Below the pieces are notes generated by a model. That model did no database searches and was not told the origin of the DNA. It worked only from the letters and a program-made list of their open reading frames with translations. Source: an uncultured Bacteroidia bacterium (GTDB taxonomy: Bacteria; Bacteroidota; Bacteroidia; Bacteroidales; UBA932). From it: a stretch of DNA of 64,000 nucleotides. Of the stretch, positions 16,148 through 26,537 are shown one piece after another. Position 1 is the stretch's first letter. Each line of letters begins with the position of its first letter. Position numbers and translations under genes: made by a program. Location: contig CADBAY010000006.1 in NCBI GenBank assembly GCA_902792815.1, positions 53,250 through 117,249 of the forward strand, written 5' to 3'.

Positions 16148-17623
16148 TTAGTAGGTGTATCCCGGGCTTGCGGGCAGGTTGGGGTTAAGCTGCCTCTGCG
16201 AGGTGGGGATGGGGAAATGCTCGTGCTTTCCGGCCTTGAAGCCAAGGGGGCCGAGCACCTCGGCGGCCTTGCCCCAGCGCACCAGGTCGAAGAACCGCTG
16301 CTCTTCCATCGCCAGCTCGGCGTGGCGCTCCTCGTAGATATTGTCCAGAGTGGCGCTTACGCTTGCCAGCCCGGCCCTTGCCCTCACGGCGTCCAGAGCT
16401 GTCTGGGCCGTCATGCCGGAGGCGGGGGCGAAGCTTGCTCCGTTGGCCATGGCCTCTGCAAAGTTAAGCAGAATTTCCGAGTAACGGATGAGCCTCATAT
16501 CGTAGTCCCGCCCATAGGCGTTGAACGACCATTTGTTGTAGCGCGAAGGAGTGTACACCTTGCCGTTGTAGTACGGATTGGTGCATTTGTCGGTCAGTAC
16601 GTCGCCCTCGGGCGTGGTGGTGCCGCGGACCAGGATCGTGGCGGCCTTGCGGTCGGCATCGCCGCGGGCGTCAAAGAAATCCACCAGTTTCTGGCTGGGC
16701 ACGTTGAAACCCCATCCCTGGAAAGGCTCCGGATTGTTGCGGGGGCCCTGGATGAAGGCGTAGTAGCACATAGGGGCGTCGCCGGCTTCCTGTCCGAGAG
16801 TGGAGCTCTGGATGGACATAAGGATCTCCGGGGAGTTTTCGCCCTTCATGAGGAATGCGTCACGGAACTTGGGTTGCAGGCTGAATTCGTCCGAAGCCAT
16901 AATGGCGTCGGCCTGTGCCGCGGCCTCTTTCCAGTCTTTGCGGTACAGGGCCACCCTCGACTTGAGGGCGCGGGCGGTCCAGCAGGTGTAGCGGCCCGGA
17001 TACTCCTCCCATGACGATTCTACGGTGCGTATGGCGGCGTCCAGGTCGTCGTAGATGAACTTGTATATCTGCTCTTCGCTTGCGGGCTTGGCGGATGAGA
17101 GCTCTTCGGATGTCATGCTCTTGTCGATGATGGGCACGCTGCCGAAGATGCGGACCAGGTTGAAGTAAGCCCAGGCGCGGATGATGCGGGCTTCGCCGCG
17201 GCATTCTTCCACTTGCTTGAGAGCGTCCTCGGCGGTGATGGACTCCTTGAACTTGTCCATGGATTCGATGGCGTAGTTGGCCGCCGACGACATATTGTAG
17301 AAGTAGGTCCAGACGGTGTTGACGCAGTCGTTGGCGGGGTCGAGGGTGAATTCGTCCACCTGCTTGGCGGGGGCGCCGTCGTCGGGCGAAGAACCCTTGT
17401 CGGCATCGTCGGAGACGATCTCCATCACGGAAACATAGTGGAACGACTCTCCCTCTCCGAGGCGCATGCTGGCGTATGCGGCGCTCAGCGGCATAATGAT
17501 ATTCTCGGTCTTGGTGTAGTCAAAACCGTAGGTGGGCATGGTGGCCTCGGTGCGTATGTTCAGAAAATCGGAGCAGCTGCAGAGCAGTGCCAGAAGGGCG
17601 GTGAGTATAAATATCTTTTTCAT
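16148..17623 (-). CDS. SusD/RagB-family glycan-binding lipoprotein (PUL gene 4)
   Basis: The 491-residue lipoprotein (LLCSC) has SusD features: helix-rich TPR-like N-terminal half (WTYFYNMSSAANYAIESMDKF, EARIIRAWAYFNLVRIFGSVPI) and the C-terminal SusD region ending RQLNPNLPASPGYTY. It caps the SusC channel on the cell surface and binds the glycan. The start lies 12 nt after the susC stop. Confidence 0.95.
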   Translation of the reverse strand: MKKIFILTALLALLCSCSDFLNIRTEATMPTYGFDYTKTENIIMPLSAAYASMRLGEGESFHYVSVMEIVSDDADKGSSPDDGAPAKQVDEFTLDPANDCVNTVWTYFYNMSSAANYAIESMDKFKESITAEDALKQVEECRGEARIIRAWAYFNLVRIFGSVPIIDKSMTSEELSSAKPASEEQIYKFIYDDLDAAIRTVESSWEEYPGRYTCWTARALKSRVALYRKDWKEAAAQADAIMASDEFSLQPKFRDAFLMKGENSPEILMSIQSSTLGQEAGDAPMCYYAFIQGPRNNPEPFQGWGFNVPSQKLVDFFDARGDADRKAATILVRGTTTPEGDVLTDKCTNPYYNGKVYTPSRYNKWSFNAYGRDYDMRLIRYSEILLNFAEAMANGASFAPASGMTAQTALDAVRARAGLASVSATLDNIYEERHAELAMEEQRFFDLVRWGKAAEVLGPLGFKAGKHEHFPIPTSQRQLNPNLPASPGYTY

Positions 17624-17635
17624 ATCCGTAGCTCC

Positions 17636-20632
17636 TTAAAAGTTGATGTTGACGCCTGCGGTGTAGATGGCCTGCATGGGATAAACCGCCGAGCCGTCGA
17701 TTCCGGTCTCGGTAGGCGAACCGCCGATCTGGGTGGTAAATCCGTTGTAGCCGAACAGGTTAAGCGGCCGCTGCGCGGAGATGTAAGCCCTTATGCGTCC
17801 AGAGCCGAACACGTTGCGGAAGGTGTAGCCCAGCTGTACGTTCTGTATGCTGAACGCCGAGCCGTCCTCCACGAAGAAGCTGTTGCTCTGGGCCATAAGC
17901 GACTCGTTGAGAGCCCTGGGGCTGGGGTAGGTAGTGCTCTTGGCGTCTTTGCGCCAGGCGTTCTTGTAGAATGCCAGGTCGTAGTTGCCGTCGGGGAACA
18001 CCTGCTTGTTGATGCGCTTGGCATTGAAAATCTTGTTTCCGATGTTGGCGTTCATCACCATCGAGAAGTCCCAGTTCTTCCAGTCGAAGCCCAGGTTGAG
18101 GCCTAGCAGGAGCCAGGGAAGAGGAGAGCCCAGATAGGTGCGGTCGTCCTCTTTAATGATGCCGTCGGGATTGACGTCCTTGTACTTGAAGTAGCCCTCG
18201 TCGGCGGTAGTCTGGGTGACGTCGCCGAGCAGCGCTTCTTTCTTGTTGGGGAAGATGCCCTCCACCTGGTAGCCCCAGAAGGCGCCGATGGGGTAGCCAA
18301 CTTGGGTAAGGGTGGAGTAAACGCCGTTCACCATTGCTCCGGGGATGTTGTCGCGGCCCTCGAGGGCAAGCACGGTGTTGTAGTTGAACGTGGCGTTGAG
18401 TCCGGCGTAGTAGTTGAATTCTTCAGCTATGCTGTCGGCCCATTTGAGCGAGAGCTCGGCACCGGCGTTAAGCACCTTGCCGTTGTTGGCAAGCAGGGTG
18501 GCCACACCGCCGCCGGAAGCTATGGGGGCGTAGAATACCACCTTGTCGGTAACGCGGTGATACAAATCGACTTCACCGCTCAGGCGGCTGCCGAACATGG
18601 CGAAGTCGGCGCCCACGTTGGTCTCGGTCACCACCTCCCAGCGGAGATAGTTCTGATACACGGTCTGTGCTCCTATGCCGTCCACCACGGTGTTGCCGAA
18701 CACGGCCGAGCTGCCGATTCCGGAAGCGCCGGCGATGTTCACGTCGTTGGCAGGCACGTTGTCGTTACCGAGCATACCCCAGCTGGCGCGCAGCTTGAGG
18801 AAGTCGAGCACCTTGCGGCCCTGCATGAACGGCTCGTCGGAAATGTTCCATCCCAGACCGACGGAGGGGAAGATGCCCCACTTCTGCTGGTACTTGGAGC
18901 TTCCGTCGGCGCGCAGCGTAACGGTGGCGAGGTATTTTTCTTTGTAGTTGTAAGTGCCGCGGGTAAAGAACGACAGTCCGTTGTAGCGGGAGGCCCCGTC
19001 GGAGGTCTGCTGGTTCTTGTACGAACCGTTGCGCAGGTAGAGCGACTGCAAGTCGAAGTCGGGCACGCTGCGGGCCGTACCGCTCAGGTCAGCGTTGTAC
19101 TGCATACGGGTCGACTGGCCCAGCATGGCGGTGAATGCGTGGTCGCCGACGCGGTCGGAATAAGTGAGGGTGTTGTCGAGGATGTGATAGGTGCCGTAGC
19201 TGAAAGTCTTGCTCAGGCTCGACACTTTGGTGCCCTGCGAGCCTCCCACCATGTGCTCGGGGGTGTAGCTCTTGCCGTCGTTGAAACTGAAGTCAAGGTT
19301 GTAGGAGGTCTTGAACTTGAGTTTTTCGGGGATGATGGTGGCCTCGGCGTAGGCGGAGAATACCGTCCTGTAGCCGTTGCCCCAGCTGCGGTTGTAGTAG
19401 GCGCTGGCGGCGGGGTTGCCGTAGGAGTTGCCGTAGCCGTAGCGCTGGGGCGAGTCGAAAGGCTCGGGATAGGCCACTGTATTGGCGTCGTTGTAAACTC
19501 CGTACACAGGAGGATTGACGAACGCCTGGTAGTAAACGCCGGAGTTGGCGTAGTTTGCGTCAATCTTGGACACCACGGTGTTGAATCCCACCTTGAGCCA
19601 TGAGCTCATGGTCTGGTCCAGGCGGGCGCGCAGGTTGAGGCGTCCGTAGTTGTTCTTGGTGAAATTCATGATACCGTCCTGGAAGAAGTAGCTCAGACCC
19701 ACCGAGTAATTGGTCTTCTCGGTGCCGCCGCTGAGGTCCAGCGAATGGCTGTGGGTAAGGGCCGGATGCACCAGGGTGGCGTACCAGTCGGTGCTCACTC
19801 CATTGTAATTGGCGGGATCTTTGGGAACGAAGCCCGTGGTACCGTCGAAGGCCAGGTTGTAAAGCTCGCAGTACTGATCGGTGTTGGCGAGCTTCATGAT
19901 GTTGGTAGGCACCTGCACACCTGCGTAACCGTCGTAGCTCACGCGGGCGTGCCCCATCTCACCCTTGCGGGTGGTTACGATGATGACGCCGTTGGCGGCC
20001 CTCACGCCGTAGATGGCCGATGCCGAAGCGTCCTTGAGCACGGTCAGCGACTCGATGTCGGAACTGGCGAGGAAGTCGATGTTGTCCATGAAGGCGCCGT
20101 CAACCACATACAGGGGCTTGGCATAGTCGCCGATGGAGCCCACGCCGCGGATCTTCACGCTGGGACCTGCGCCCGGAGCGCCGCTCTGGGTAATCTGCAC
20201 GCCGCTCACCATGCCTGCGAGTGCCGACATAGGGTTGGCGGTAGCCTGCTTGGAGAGTTCGTCTCCCTTGATATTGACGATGGGGGCGGTGAGGTCCTTG
20301 GCCTTTTGGGTGCCGTAACCCACCACCACAACCTCTTCAAGGAAGGTCTGGTCTTCGGAGAGATTGATCAGCGCGGGCACTTCGGAAGCCTTGAAGCTCT
20401 GTGTGGCGTAGCCCATGCAGCTGATGTCGATCAGGGCGTCGGGACCGGACACCGTGAGCAGGAAGTCACCGTCCAGCCCGGTGGATGTGCCGTTGGACGT
20501 TCCGGCCTCCATGACGGTGGCGCCTATTACGGGCCCCAGGTCGTCCTGTACCACACCCTTTATCTGATAAGCCTGGGCGGAGGCCGCGAGGCTGATCAGC
20601 AGGGCGCATGTAAAAATGAGTAATCTTTTCAT
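17636..20632 (-). CDS. SusC/RagA-family TonB-linked outer membrane transporter (PUL gene 3)
   Basis: The 998-residue protein has a signal peptide, a CarboxypepD_reg-like domain (about residues 22-95), a TonB-box-like segment EEVVVVGYGTQ, a plug domain with SusC signatures (GMVSGVQIT, LYVVDGAFMDNID, ASASAIYGVRAANGVIIVTTRKG), and a beta-barrel ending in the aromatic residue of GVNINF. It imports oligosaccharides captured by SusD. The start ATG at 20632 begins MKRLLIFTCALL, a clean signal peptide; an upstream in-frame ATG at 20677 would add 15 unlikely residues and overlap the previous gene. Confidence 0.96.
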   Translation of the reverse strand: MKRLLIFTCALLISLAASAQAYQIKGVVQDDLGPVIGATVMEAGTSNGTSTGLDGDFLLTVSGPDALIDISCMGYATQSFKASEVPALINLSEDQTFLEEVVVVGYGTQKAKDLTAPIVNIKGDELSKQATANPMSALAGMVSGVQITQSGAPGAGPSVKIRGVGSIGDYAKPLYVVDGAFMDNIDFLASSDIESLTVLKDASASAIYGVRAANGVIIVTTRKGEMGHARVSYDGYAGVQVPTNIMKLANTDQYCELYNLAFDGTTGFVPKDPANYNGVSTDWYATLVHPALTHSHSLDLSGGTEKTNYSVGLSYFFQDGIMNFTKNNYGRLNLRARLDQTMSSWLKVGFNTVVSKIDANYANSGVYYQAFVNPPVYGVYNDANTVAYPEPFDSPQRYGYGNSYGNPAASAYYNRSWGNGYRTVFSAYAEATIIPEKLKFKTSYNLDFSFNDGKSYTPEHMVGGSQGTKVSSLSKTFSYGTYHILDNTLTYSDRVGDHAFTAMLGQSTRMQYNADLSGTARSVPDFDLQSLYLRNGSYKNQQTSDGASRYNGLSFFTRGTYNYKEKYLATVTLRADGSSKYQQKWGIFPSVGLGWNISDEPFMQGRKVLDFLKLRASWGMLGNDNVPANDVNIAGASGIGSSAVFGNTVVDGIGAQTVYQNYLRWEVVTETNVGADFAMFGSRLSGEVDLYHRVTDKVVFYAPIASGGGVATLLANNGKVLNAGAELSLKWADSIAEEFNYYAGLNATFNYNTVLALEGRDNIPGAMVNGVYSTLTQVGYPIGAFWGYQVEGIFPNKKEALLGDVTQTTADEGYFKYKDVNPDGIIKEDDRTYLGSPLPWLLLGLNLGFDWKNWDFSMVMNANIGNKIFNAKRINKQVFPDGNYDLAFYKNAWRKDAKSTTYPSPRALNESLMAQSNSFFVEDGSAFSIQNVQLGYTFRNVFGSGRIRAYISAQRPLNLFGYNGFTTQIGGSPTETGIDGSAVYPMQAIYTAGVNINF

Positions 20633-20645
20633 ATATGCTTGGTTG

Positions 20646-21938
20646 TTAGTTTTTGTAACGGAATCCCAGTTTTTCAAGACCGGGGATTATTTCGGGGGAA
20701 CTCATGAAGAGCTTCCAAAGCAGGCCGCTCCGGTAGTTCTCGATCATCACCGCTTCGGGGCCCTGGTCGATGGCCAGGTAGTGGTCGACGACCGGATTGT
20801 CTTTGGACGGATTGTATGCGTCGTAGAAGCCGTAAGGGCCGAACATTTCTGTCTCGTAGAACAAGTAGCGCATCACCTGCAGCGACTCCGTGGGGGTATA
20901 GACTATGGAGCTTATGGCCGCGGTGGGCGATACGGTGCCGTTCTCGTCGGCGGTCCCGGGATGATGCGAGCTGTAGCCGACGTCCGGATCGTCCGAGGAG
21001 GTGAAGCCCCAAAGGTGCGCCCCGTATCCCTTGTGGCCCTTTGGATTGTCGATGGCGTATGCGCGATGGATGAGGGTGTGTGCTGTATTGCGCTCGAAGT
21101 AGTCGGTCTTGTCGTCAATCAGCCCGCGCGGGTCGAGCCCCAGGTAGGAATAATGGCAGAAGAACAGCGGCCCGCCAAGCTCCATGCCGAGAGGCAGGGT
21201 GATGCCGTAGTACTGCTTGCCGTTGTAATAGTAGTTGGAGGTCTTGTACGAGGCCTCGTAGCACTCGCGGCTGATGGGGTGGGTGGGGGAACTGCCGGCC
21301 AGGATGTAAGTGATAAGGGTCTCGTCGTATCCTTTGATGCGGTGGTTCATCTTCCACTCGTAATTCTTGGACCAGTGCCAGTAGAGCGAGTCTGTGCCGC
21401 GGGTGTACCAATCCCATTCTACGTCTTTCCAGAGCTGGTCGCAGCGGTCGGAGAGCGCCTCGTCCTTGCCGCGCAGCCACTGCCGCGCCGTCAGCAGGCC
21501 CTGCACCATGAAGGCTGTCTCCACCAGGTCGCCGCCGTCGTCGTACTGGCTGAAACTGAAGGTCTCGCCGGTGTCGGCGTCGTACCAGTGAGCCCAAGCC
21601 CCGTGGAAGCGCTCGAACTTCTCAAGGCTCCCCACCATCTTCTCGATGCGGTCGATGCCTTCTTGCTGAGGGTAATATCCCCTTTCGGCTCCGGCAATCA
21701 CCGCCATCATTCCGAATCCGCTGCCACCTATGGTTACAATGGCTCCGTTGCGGTCGTTGTTGCGCTCGCGGGCAAGGCCGGTGGCGGGGTCGGCAAAATC
21801 GGTAAAATACTTAATCGTGCAGCGTTCTACCGTGTCCAGCAGTGCCTCGTCGCTCATTTGCTTTGCGGGCCTTGGGCCGCAAGAACCAAGCAGCAGGGCG
21901 AGCAACAGGACCGCCGCTGCAGTAATGCTATTCTTCAT
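20646..21938 (-). CDS. GH144-type beta-1,2-glucan hydrolase lipoprotein (PUL gene 2)
   Basis: The 430-residue lipoprotein (LLLGSC) is a compact GH144-type enzyme lacking the N-terminal Ig-like domain of its partner at 13572-15227. It shares the same ordered motifs: CTIKYFTDFADP, GGSGFGMMAVIAGAERGYY, WDWYTRGTDSLYWHWSK, GLDPRG and AIDQGPEAVMIENYRSGLLW. Two enzymes of one family but different architecture suggest division into surface endo-cleavage and trimming of shorter products, though which does what cannot be told. It overlaps the GH3 gene by 11 nt. Confidence 0.87.
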   Translation of the reverse strand: MKNSITAAAVLLLALLLGSCGPRPAKQMSDEALLDTVERCTIKYFTDFADPATGLARERNNDRNGAIVTIGGSGFGMMAVIAGAERGYYPQQEGIDRIEKMVGSLEKFERFHGAWAHWYDADTGETFSFSQYDDGGDLVETAFMVQGLLTARQWLRGKDEALSDRCDQLWKDVEWDWYTRGTDSLYWHWSKNYEWKMNHRIKGYDETLITYILAGSSPTHPISRECYEASYKTSNYYYNGKQYYGITLPLGMELGGPLFFCHYSYLGLDPRGLIDDKTDYFERNTAHTLIHRAYAIDNPKGHKGYGAHLWGFTSSDDPDVGYSSHHPGTADENGTVSPTAAISSIVYTPTESLQVMRYLFYETEMFGPYGFYDAYNPSKDNPVVDHYLAIDQGPEAVMIENYRSGLLWKLFMSSPEIIPGLEKLGFRYKN

Positions 21939-24129
21939 AACTGAAAGAGGCTTCTTTTACATTGTCGGAGGCTCCTCCGATGAATACTTTGAACTCGCCG
22001 CTCTCGGGACCGAAGCTCATGTCGGCACGGTAGAACGAGAGGGTCTCTTTGTCGATGCTGAAACTCACCTCCTTGCTCTCGCCGGGGCCAAGGTTTACTT
22101 TGCGGAAGCCCTTGAGCTGCTTGACGGGGCGGGTGACGCTGCCCACAAGGTCGCGGATGTAGAGCTGTACGGTCTCTTCGCCCTCCCTGTCCCCTGTGTT
22201 GGTAAGGGTAACGGTGGCCTCGATGGAGCCGTCGGCGGAGAATCTGTCGTCCGACAGGGTGATGTCGGAATAGCTGAAGGTGGTGTAGCTCAGGCCGTGG
22301 CCGAATGCGTACAGAGGCTCGTTGGGCACATCCAGGTAGCGCGATTCGTACTTGGCCTCGGGGTGCACGTAGGGGCGTCCGGTGTTCTTGGCGTAATGGT
22401 AGATGGGGACCTGGCCGAGATTGCGGGGGAAAGTGATGCAGAGCTTGCCCGAGGGGTTGACGTCTCCGAAGAGCAGGTCGGCAACGGCGTAGCCTCCCAT
22501 GGTACCGGGATACCAGGCCTCCAGCAGGGCTCCGGCGGTGACACTTTCCGCGCTCAGGTCAAGCGGGCGTCCGTTGAGGAGCACTACCACGAGGGGCTTT
22601 CCGAGCGCGGCTATCTTTTCAAGCAGTTCGCTCTGGACTCCGGGGATGCGTATGTCGGAGCGGCTGGCTGCCTCTCCGCTCCACTGGCAATCTTCGCCTA
22701 GCACCATCACTATCTGTTCGGCGCCGCGGGCGGCGGCAAGTGCTGCGCCGAATCCGCTGCGGTCTTCGCCCATCTCCTTGCAGCCCTCGGCGTACACTGC
22801 GGGCGTGACTTCACGTATGGCGTCGAGTATGCTGGCGGGTACGGACCTCACCTCGCTGGCGCCTCTCCACGAGCCCAGAAGGTCATCCTTGGAGTCGGCG
22901 AGGGCTCCTATAACTGCGGTGCGTGCACCTTTGCGTAGCGGCAGCACGCCCTCGTTTTTGAGAAGGACGCAGCTTTGGGCGGCGGTCAGGCGGGCTTCCT
23001 GCTTGTTGGACTCGGTGAGGGTTTCAGAGGCCTCACGCTCGGGAGAGCAGTATTTGAAGGGGTCGTCAAAGAGGCCCAGGGCGGCCTTGACGTTGAGGAT
23101 ACGGCGCACAGCCTCGTCCAGGGTGCTTTCCTTGACGGCGCCGCTGCGCACCAGATCCACCATATAGTTGAAGTACGAGGCGCTCTGCATATCCATGTCT
23201 ATGCCTGCGTTCATGGCAAGGCGGCCCGCGTCTTTCTCGTCGGCGGCATAGCCGTGGCACACCATCTCGTTGATGCCGGTGTAGTCGGTCACCACAAAGC
23301 CCCTGAAACCCCACTCGTCGCGGAGAATTTCCTGCATGAGGTGCTTGTTGGCGGTGGCGGGTACGCCGTCCAGCTCGTTGAACGATGCCATGACGCTGAG
23401 AGCTCCGGCATCGACGGCGGCCTTATACGGAGGGAGATAGAACTCCCGCAGCCATCTTTCCGACATATCTACGGTATTGTAGTCCCTTCCGGCCTGGGGA
23501 GCGCCGTAAGCAGCGTAGTGCTTGATGCAGGCGAGCAGGGTGCTCTCGTCTTTAAGGTCTTCTCCCTGATAGCCGCGGGTGAGGGCCGCCGCTACGGCGC
23601 TGCCCAGGTACGGGTCTTCGCCCGCGCCTTCAGAAACCCTTCCCCAGCGGGGCTCGACGCAAATATCGCACATTGGCGAGTAGGTCCAGTGCAGGCCGGC
23701 CGCAGCTGCTTCGTGGGCGGCCACCCGGGCGGAACGCTCTATGGCTTCGGGGTCCCAGGTGCAGGCCATTCCCAGGTTGATGGGGAAAATGGTGCGGAAG
23801 CCGTGTATGACATCATAGCCGAAGAGCAGAGGAATACCGAGGCGGGTTTCGTTAACCGCGATTTCCTGGAGCTTGCGGGTGTACTCGGCCGTGTAGGCGT
23901 TGAAGATGTTGCCGCAGCGTCCCTGGCGTATGTCGTCGATATAGCCTTCGCGCATGCTGGGGCCGGTTACCGACCAGTCGCTGGTGAACAGGACGGTCTG
24001 CCCGACTTTCTCCTCGAGAGTCATTTTACGCAGCAGTTTTTCTACGCGGGGATCCGACCCTTCGGGGCCGCGGGAGCAGGCGCACAAGGCTATGGCGCCG
24101 GCAAGCAGGAGGTATAAGAATTGTTTCAT
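21928..24129 (-). CDS. GH3 beta-glucosidase lipoprotein (PUL gene 1)
   Basis: The 733-residue protein has a lipoprotein signal (ALCAC), the GH3 TIM-barrel with nucleophile Asp near residue 282 in [11 protein letters not shown], the [16 protein letters not shown] loop, the alpha/beta sandwich domain and a C-terminal fibronectin III-like domain (BglX-like architecture). In this operon it should release glucose from beta-1,2-linked oligosaccharides in the periplasm. It is the first gene of the PUL, with its own promoter at 24150-24178. Confidence 0.92.
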   Translation of the reverse strand: MKQFLYLLLAGAIALCACSRGPEGSDPRVEKLLRKMTLEEKVGQTVLFTSDWSVTGPSMREGYIDDIRQGRCGNIFNAYTAEYTRKLQEIAVNETRLGIPLLFGYDVIHGFRTIFPINLGMACTWDPEAIERSARVAAHEAAAAGLHWTYSPMCDICVEPRWGRVSEGAGEDPYLGSAVAAALTRGYQGEDLKDESTLLACIKHYAAYGAPQAGRDYNTVDMSERWLREFYLPPYKAAVDAGALSVMASFNELDGVPATANKHLMQEILRDEWGFRGFVVTDYTGINEMVCHGYAADEKDAGRLAMNAGIDMDMQSASYFNYMVDLVRSGAVKESTLDEAVRRILNVKAALGLFDDPFKYCSPEREASETLTESNKQEARLTAAQSCVLLKNEGVLPLRKGARTAVIGALADSKDDLLGSWRGASEVRSVPASILDAIREVTPAVYAEGCKEMGEDRSGFGAALAAARGAEQIVMVLGEDCQWSGEAASRSDIRIPGVQSELLEKIAALGKPLVVVLLNGRPLDLSAESVTAGALLEAWYPGTMGGYAVADLLFGDVNPSGKLCITFPRNLGQVPIYHYAKNTGRPYVHPEAKYESRYLDVPNEPLYAFGHGLSYTTFSYSDITLSDDRFSADGSIEATVTLTNTGDREGEETVQLYIRDLVGSVTRPVKQLKGFRKVNLGPGESKEVSFSIDKETLSFYRADMSFGPESGEFKVFIGGASDNVKEASFSYEE

Positions 24130-24149
24130 CGGCTATTAGTGTTAGTTTA

Positions 24150-24178
24150 CAAATATAATAATATATTTCAATTATCAA
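24150..24178 (-). promoter_or_regulatory. promoter of the GH3-GH144-susCD operon
   Basis: On the minus strand, TTG at 24178-24176 is followed by an 18-nt spacer and TATATTTG at 24157-24150, 20 nt before the GH3 ATG. The 149-nt intergenic region to ychF is AT-rich and carries a divergent -7 box for ychF. No regulator gene lies beside the PUL. Confidence 0.5.
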
Positions 24179-24232
24179 TTGTTTGCGAAGGTATGCTTTG
24201 CGCTGAATACAAAAAGATAACGAAAATAATCG

Positions 24233-24240
24233 TATATTTG
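24233..24240 (+). promoter_or_regulatory. -7 promoter element of ychF
   Basis: TATATTTG lies 38 nt before the ychF ATG. No clear -33 box is at the right distance. Confidence 0.4.
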
Positions 24241-24278
24241 TCTCTTGCCCTCGGGCAGAAACACTAAAAACAGCTAAT

Positions 24279-25379
24279 ATGAGTTTAAAATGCGGTATAG
24301 TAGGCCTTCCTAATGTGGGTAAATCCACTCTCTTCAACTGCGTGAGCAGCGGCAAGGCCCAAAGTGCCAACTTTCCCTTCTGCACTATCGAGCCCAATCT
24401 TGGCTCCACCAATGTTCCGGACCGCCGTCTGGAGGTCCTCACCGAAATATGCCATCCCCAGCGCACCATCCCGGCCACCGTCGACATTGTTGACATAGCT
24501 GGTCTGGTTAAGGGTGCTAGCCGGGGTGAAGGCCTTGGCAATCAATTCCTTGCGAATATCCGCGAGTGCGATGCCATCCTGCATGTGCTGCGTTGCTTTG
24601 ACGACGGAAACGTAGTTCACGTGGACGGTTCGGTCGACCCCGTTCGCGATAAGGAAGTGGTTGATACAGAGCTCCAGATAAAAGACCTCGAGACCGTCCA
24701 GGCGCGCCTTGGCAAATGCATCAAGGCCGCGCAGGCAGGCGACAAGGAGTCCCGCAAGCTGGCCGATCTGCTGACGCGCTACAAGGAGGCTCTTGAGCAG
24801 GGTAAGTCTTGCCGCAGCGTCAAGCTCCTCAACGAAGAGGAAGAGCATCTTGCCCACGACCTTTTCCTGCTCACCAACAAGCCGGTGCTCTATGTGTGCA
24901 ACGTCGACGACGCATCGGCCGCCGCCGGCAACGCTTACGTGGATGCCGTCAAGGAGGCGGTAAAAGACGAGGATGCCGGCATTCTTATCATTTCCGCCCG
25001 CACCGAGTCGGAGATTGCCGAGATGGAAGAATACGAAGACCGCAAGATGTTCCTCGAAGAGATGGGCCTCGAAGAGTCTGGCGTGGTGCGGCTTGTTCAG
25101 GGAGCATATAAGCTCCTGGGCCTCAGGACTTTCTTCACCGCCGGAGCGGATGAGTGCCGCGCCTGGACCATTCACGCCGGCGACAAGGCCCCCAAGGCCG
25201 CCGGAGTCATACATACCGACTTTGAAAAGGGTTTCATCAGGGCCGAGGTCATAAAATACGACGATTTTGTGGCGTATCGTACCGAGGCCGCCGTGCGCGC
25301 CGCCGGCAAGATGGGTGTCGAGGGCAAGGATTATGTGGTGCAGGACGGAGATATCATGCATTTTTTGTTCAACGTATAA
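24279..25379 (+). CDS. ychF: YchF/Ola1-family ATPase
   Basis: The 366-residue protein has an N-terminal P-loop GLPNVGKST (residues 8-16), the switch region [22 protein letters not shown] typical of YchF, a coiled-coil insertion (about residues 130-200) and the C-terminal TGS domain ([21 protein letters not shown]). YchF is an Obg-related P-loop protein that prefers ATP, associates with ribosomes and takes part in oxidative stress responses. The gene lies 12 nt upstream of galK. Confidence 0.97.
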   Translation: MSLKCGIVGLPNVGKSTLFNCVSSGKAQSANFPFCTIEPNLGSTNVPDRRLEVLTEICHPQRTIPATVDIVDIAGLVKGASRGEGLGNQFLANIRECDAILHVLRCFDDGNVVHVDGSVDPVRDKEVVDTELQIKDLETVQARLGKCIKAAQAGDKESRKLADLLTRYKEALEQGKSCRSVKLLNEEEEHLAHDLFLLTNKPVLYVCNVDDASAAAGNAYVDAVKEAVKDEDAGILIISARTESEIAEMEEYEDRKMFLEEMGLEESGVVRLVQGAYKLLGLRTFFTAGADECRAWTIHAGDKAPKAAGVIHTDFEKGFIRAEVIKYDDFVAYRTEAAVRAAGKMGVEGKDYVVQDGDIMHFLFNV

Positions 25380-25391
25380 TACTGATAACCA

Positions 25392-26534
25392 ATGAAAGAG
25401 AAAATTCACAGCAAATTTACCAGCCTCTTTGGCGAGGGTGGCGTTTTTTACGCAGCCGCAGGCCGTATCAACCTGATAGGCGAGCACACCGACTACAACG
25501 GCGGTTATGTGTTCCCCGGAGCCATCGACAAGGGAATTATGGCTGAAATCAAACCCAACGGTACCGATAAAGTGCGTCTGTTCGCCATCGACCGCGACGA
25601 GTTCGCCGAGTTCTCGCTCGCCGAGGACGCCCTTCCCGGACAGCACTGGCCCCGCTATATTTACGGAGTCTGCCGCGAGATAGAGAAGCGCGGAGGCAAG
25701 GTGGCCGGCTTTGACGCCGTGTTTGCAGGCGACGTGCCTCTTGGCGCCGGCCTCAGCTCGTCGGCAGCCCTGGAGAGCTGCTTCGCGTATGCTCTTAACG
25801 ACTTGAACGGCAACGGCATGGACCTCTTTACCCTGGCCCGCATAGGCCAGAGCACCGAGCATAACTACTGTGGCGTGAAGTGCGGAATCATGGATCAGTT
25901 TGCCTCTTGCTTCGGCAAGGCCGGCCAGCTTATCCGCCTGAACTGCAAGACTTTGGAGTATCAGTATTTCCCCTTCAACCCCGAGGGCTACAAACTCGTC
26001 CTGCTGGATACCTGCGTCAAGCACCTGCTCGCCGACAGCGCCTATAACAAGCGCCGCGAGTCTTGCGAGAGAGCCGCCGCCGCCATCAGGGAGAACCACC
26101 CCGAGGTGGAATTCCTTTCCGACGCCAAGAGGGTGTGGCTCGACGAGGTGCGCGACCGCATCCCCGAGGAAGACTTTATCCGCGCGGAGTACGTAATCGG
26201 CGAGGTGCAGAGGGTTCTGGACGTCTGCGACGCTCTTGATAGAGGCGATTATGAGACCGTCGGTGAAATGATGTACCAGACTCATTTCGGCTTGAGCCGC
26301 CTCTACGAGGTGAGCTGCCCCGAGCTTGACTTCCTCGCCCGTCTGGCCCGCAAGATGGACGTCACCGGCTCCCGCGTTATGGGCGGAGGCTTTGGCGGAT
26401 GCACCATCAACCTGGTAAAAGACGAACTTTACGACAGCTTTGTGGCGGCTGCTGCAGAGCAGTACAAAGAGAAGTTCGGCCACGAACTCAAAGTTTACGA
26501 CGTAGTTATTTCCGACGGAGCACGAAAACTTTAG
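25392..26534 (+). CDS. galK: galactokinase
   Basis: The 380-residue GHMP kinase has the galactokinase signature GRINLIGEHTDYNGGYV (residues 25-41), the ATP-binding VPLGAGLSSSAALES motif and a C-terminal MGGGFGGCTINLV motif. It phosphorylates galactose to galactose-1-phosphate, first step of the Leloir pathway. galE is in the window at 46202, but no galT or galM adjoins it. Confidence 0.97.
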   Translation: MKEKIHSKFTSLFGEGGVFYAAAGRINLIGEHTDYNGGYVFPGAIDKGIMAEIKPNGTDKVRLFAIDRDEFAEFSLAEDALPGQHWPRYIYGVCREIEKRGGKVAGFDAVFAGDVPLGAGLSSSAALESCFAYALNDLNGNGMDLFTLARIGQSTEHNYCGVKCGIMDQFASCFGKAGQLIRLNCKTLEYQYFPFNPEGYKLVLLDTCVKHLLADSAYNKRRESCERAAAAIRENHPEVEFLSDAKRVWLDEVRDRIPEEDFIRAEYVIGEVQRVLDVCDALDRGDYETVGEMMYQTHFGLSRLYEVSCPELDFLARLARKMDVTGSRVMGGGFGGCTINLVKDELYDSFVAAAAEQYKEKFGHELKVYDVVISDGARKL

Positions 26535-26537
26535 CAG

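Noticed and set aside
18302-19603. Long plus-strand open frame opposite susC (and similar ones opposite GH3, aspA and miaA)
   Set aside because: These are antisense shadows in GC-rich genes: no family motifs, composition explained by complementing the real genes.
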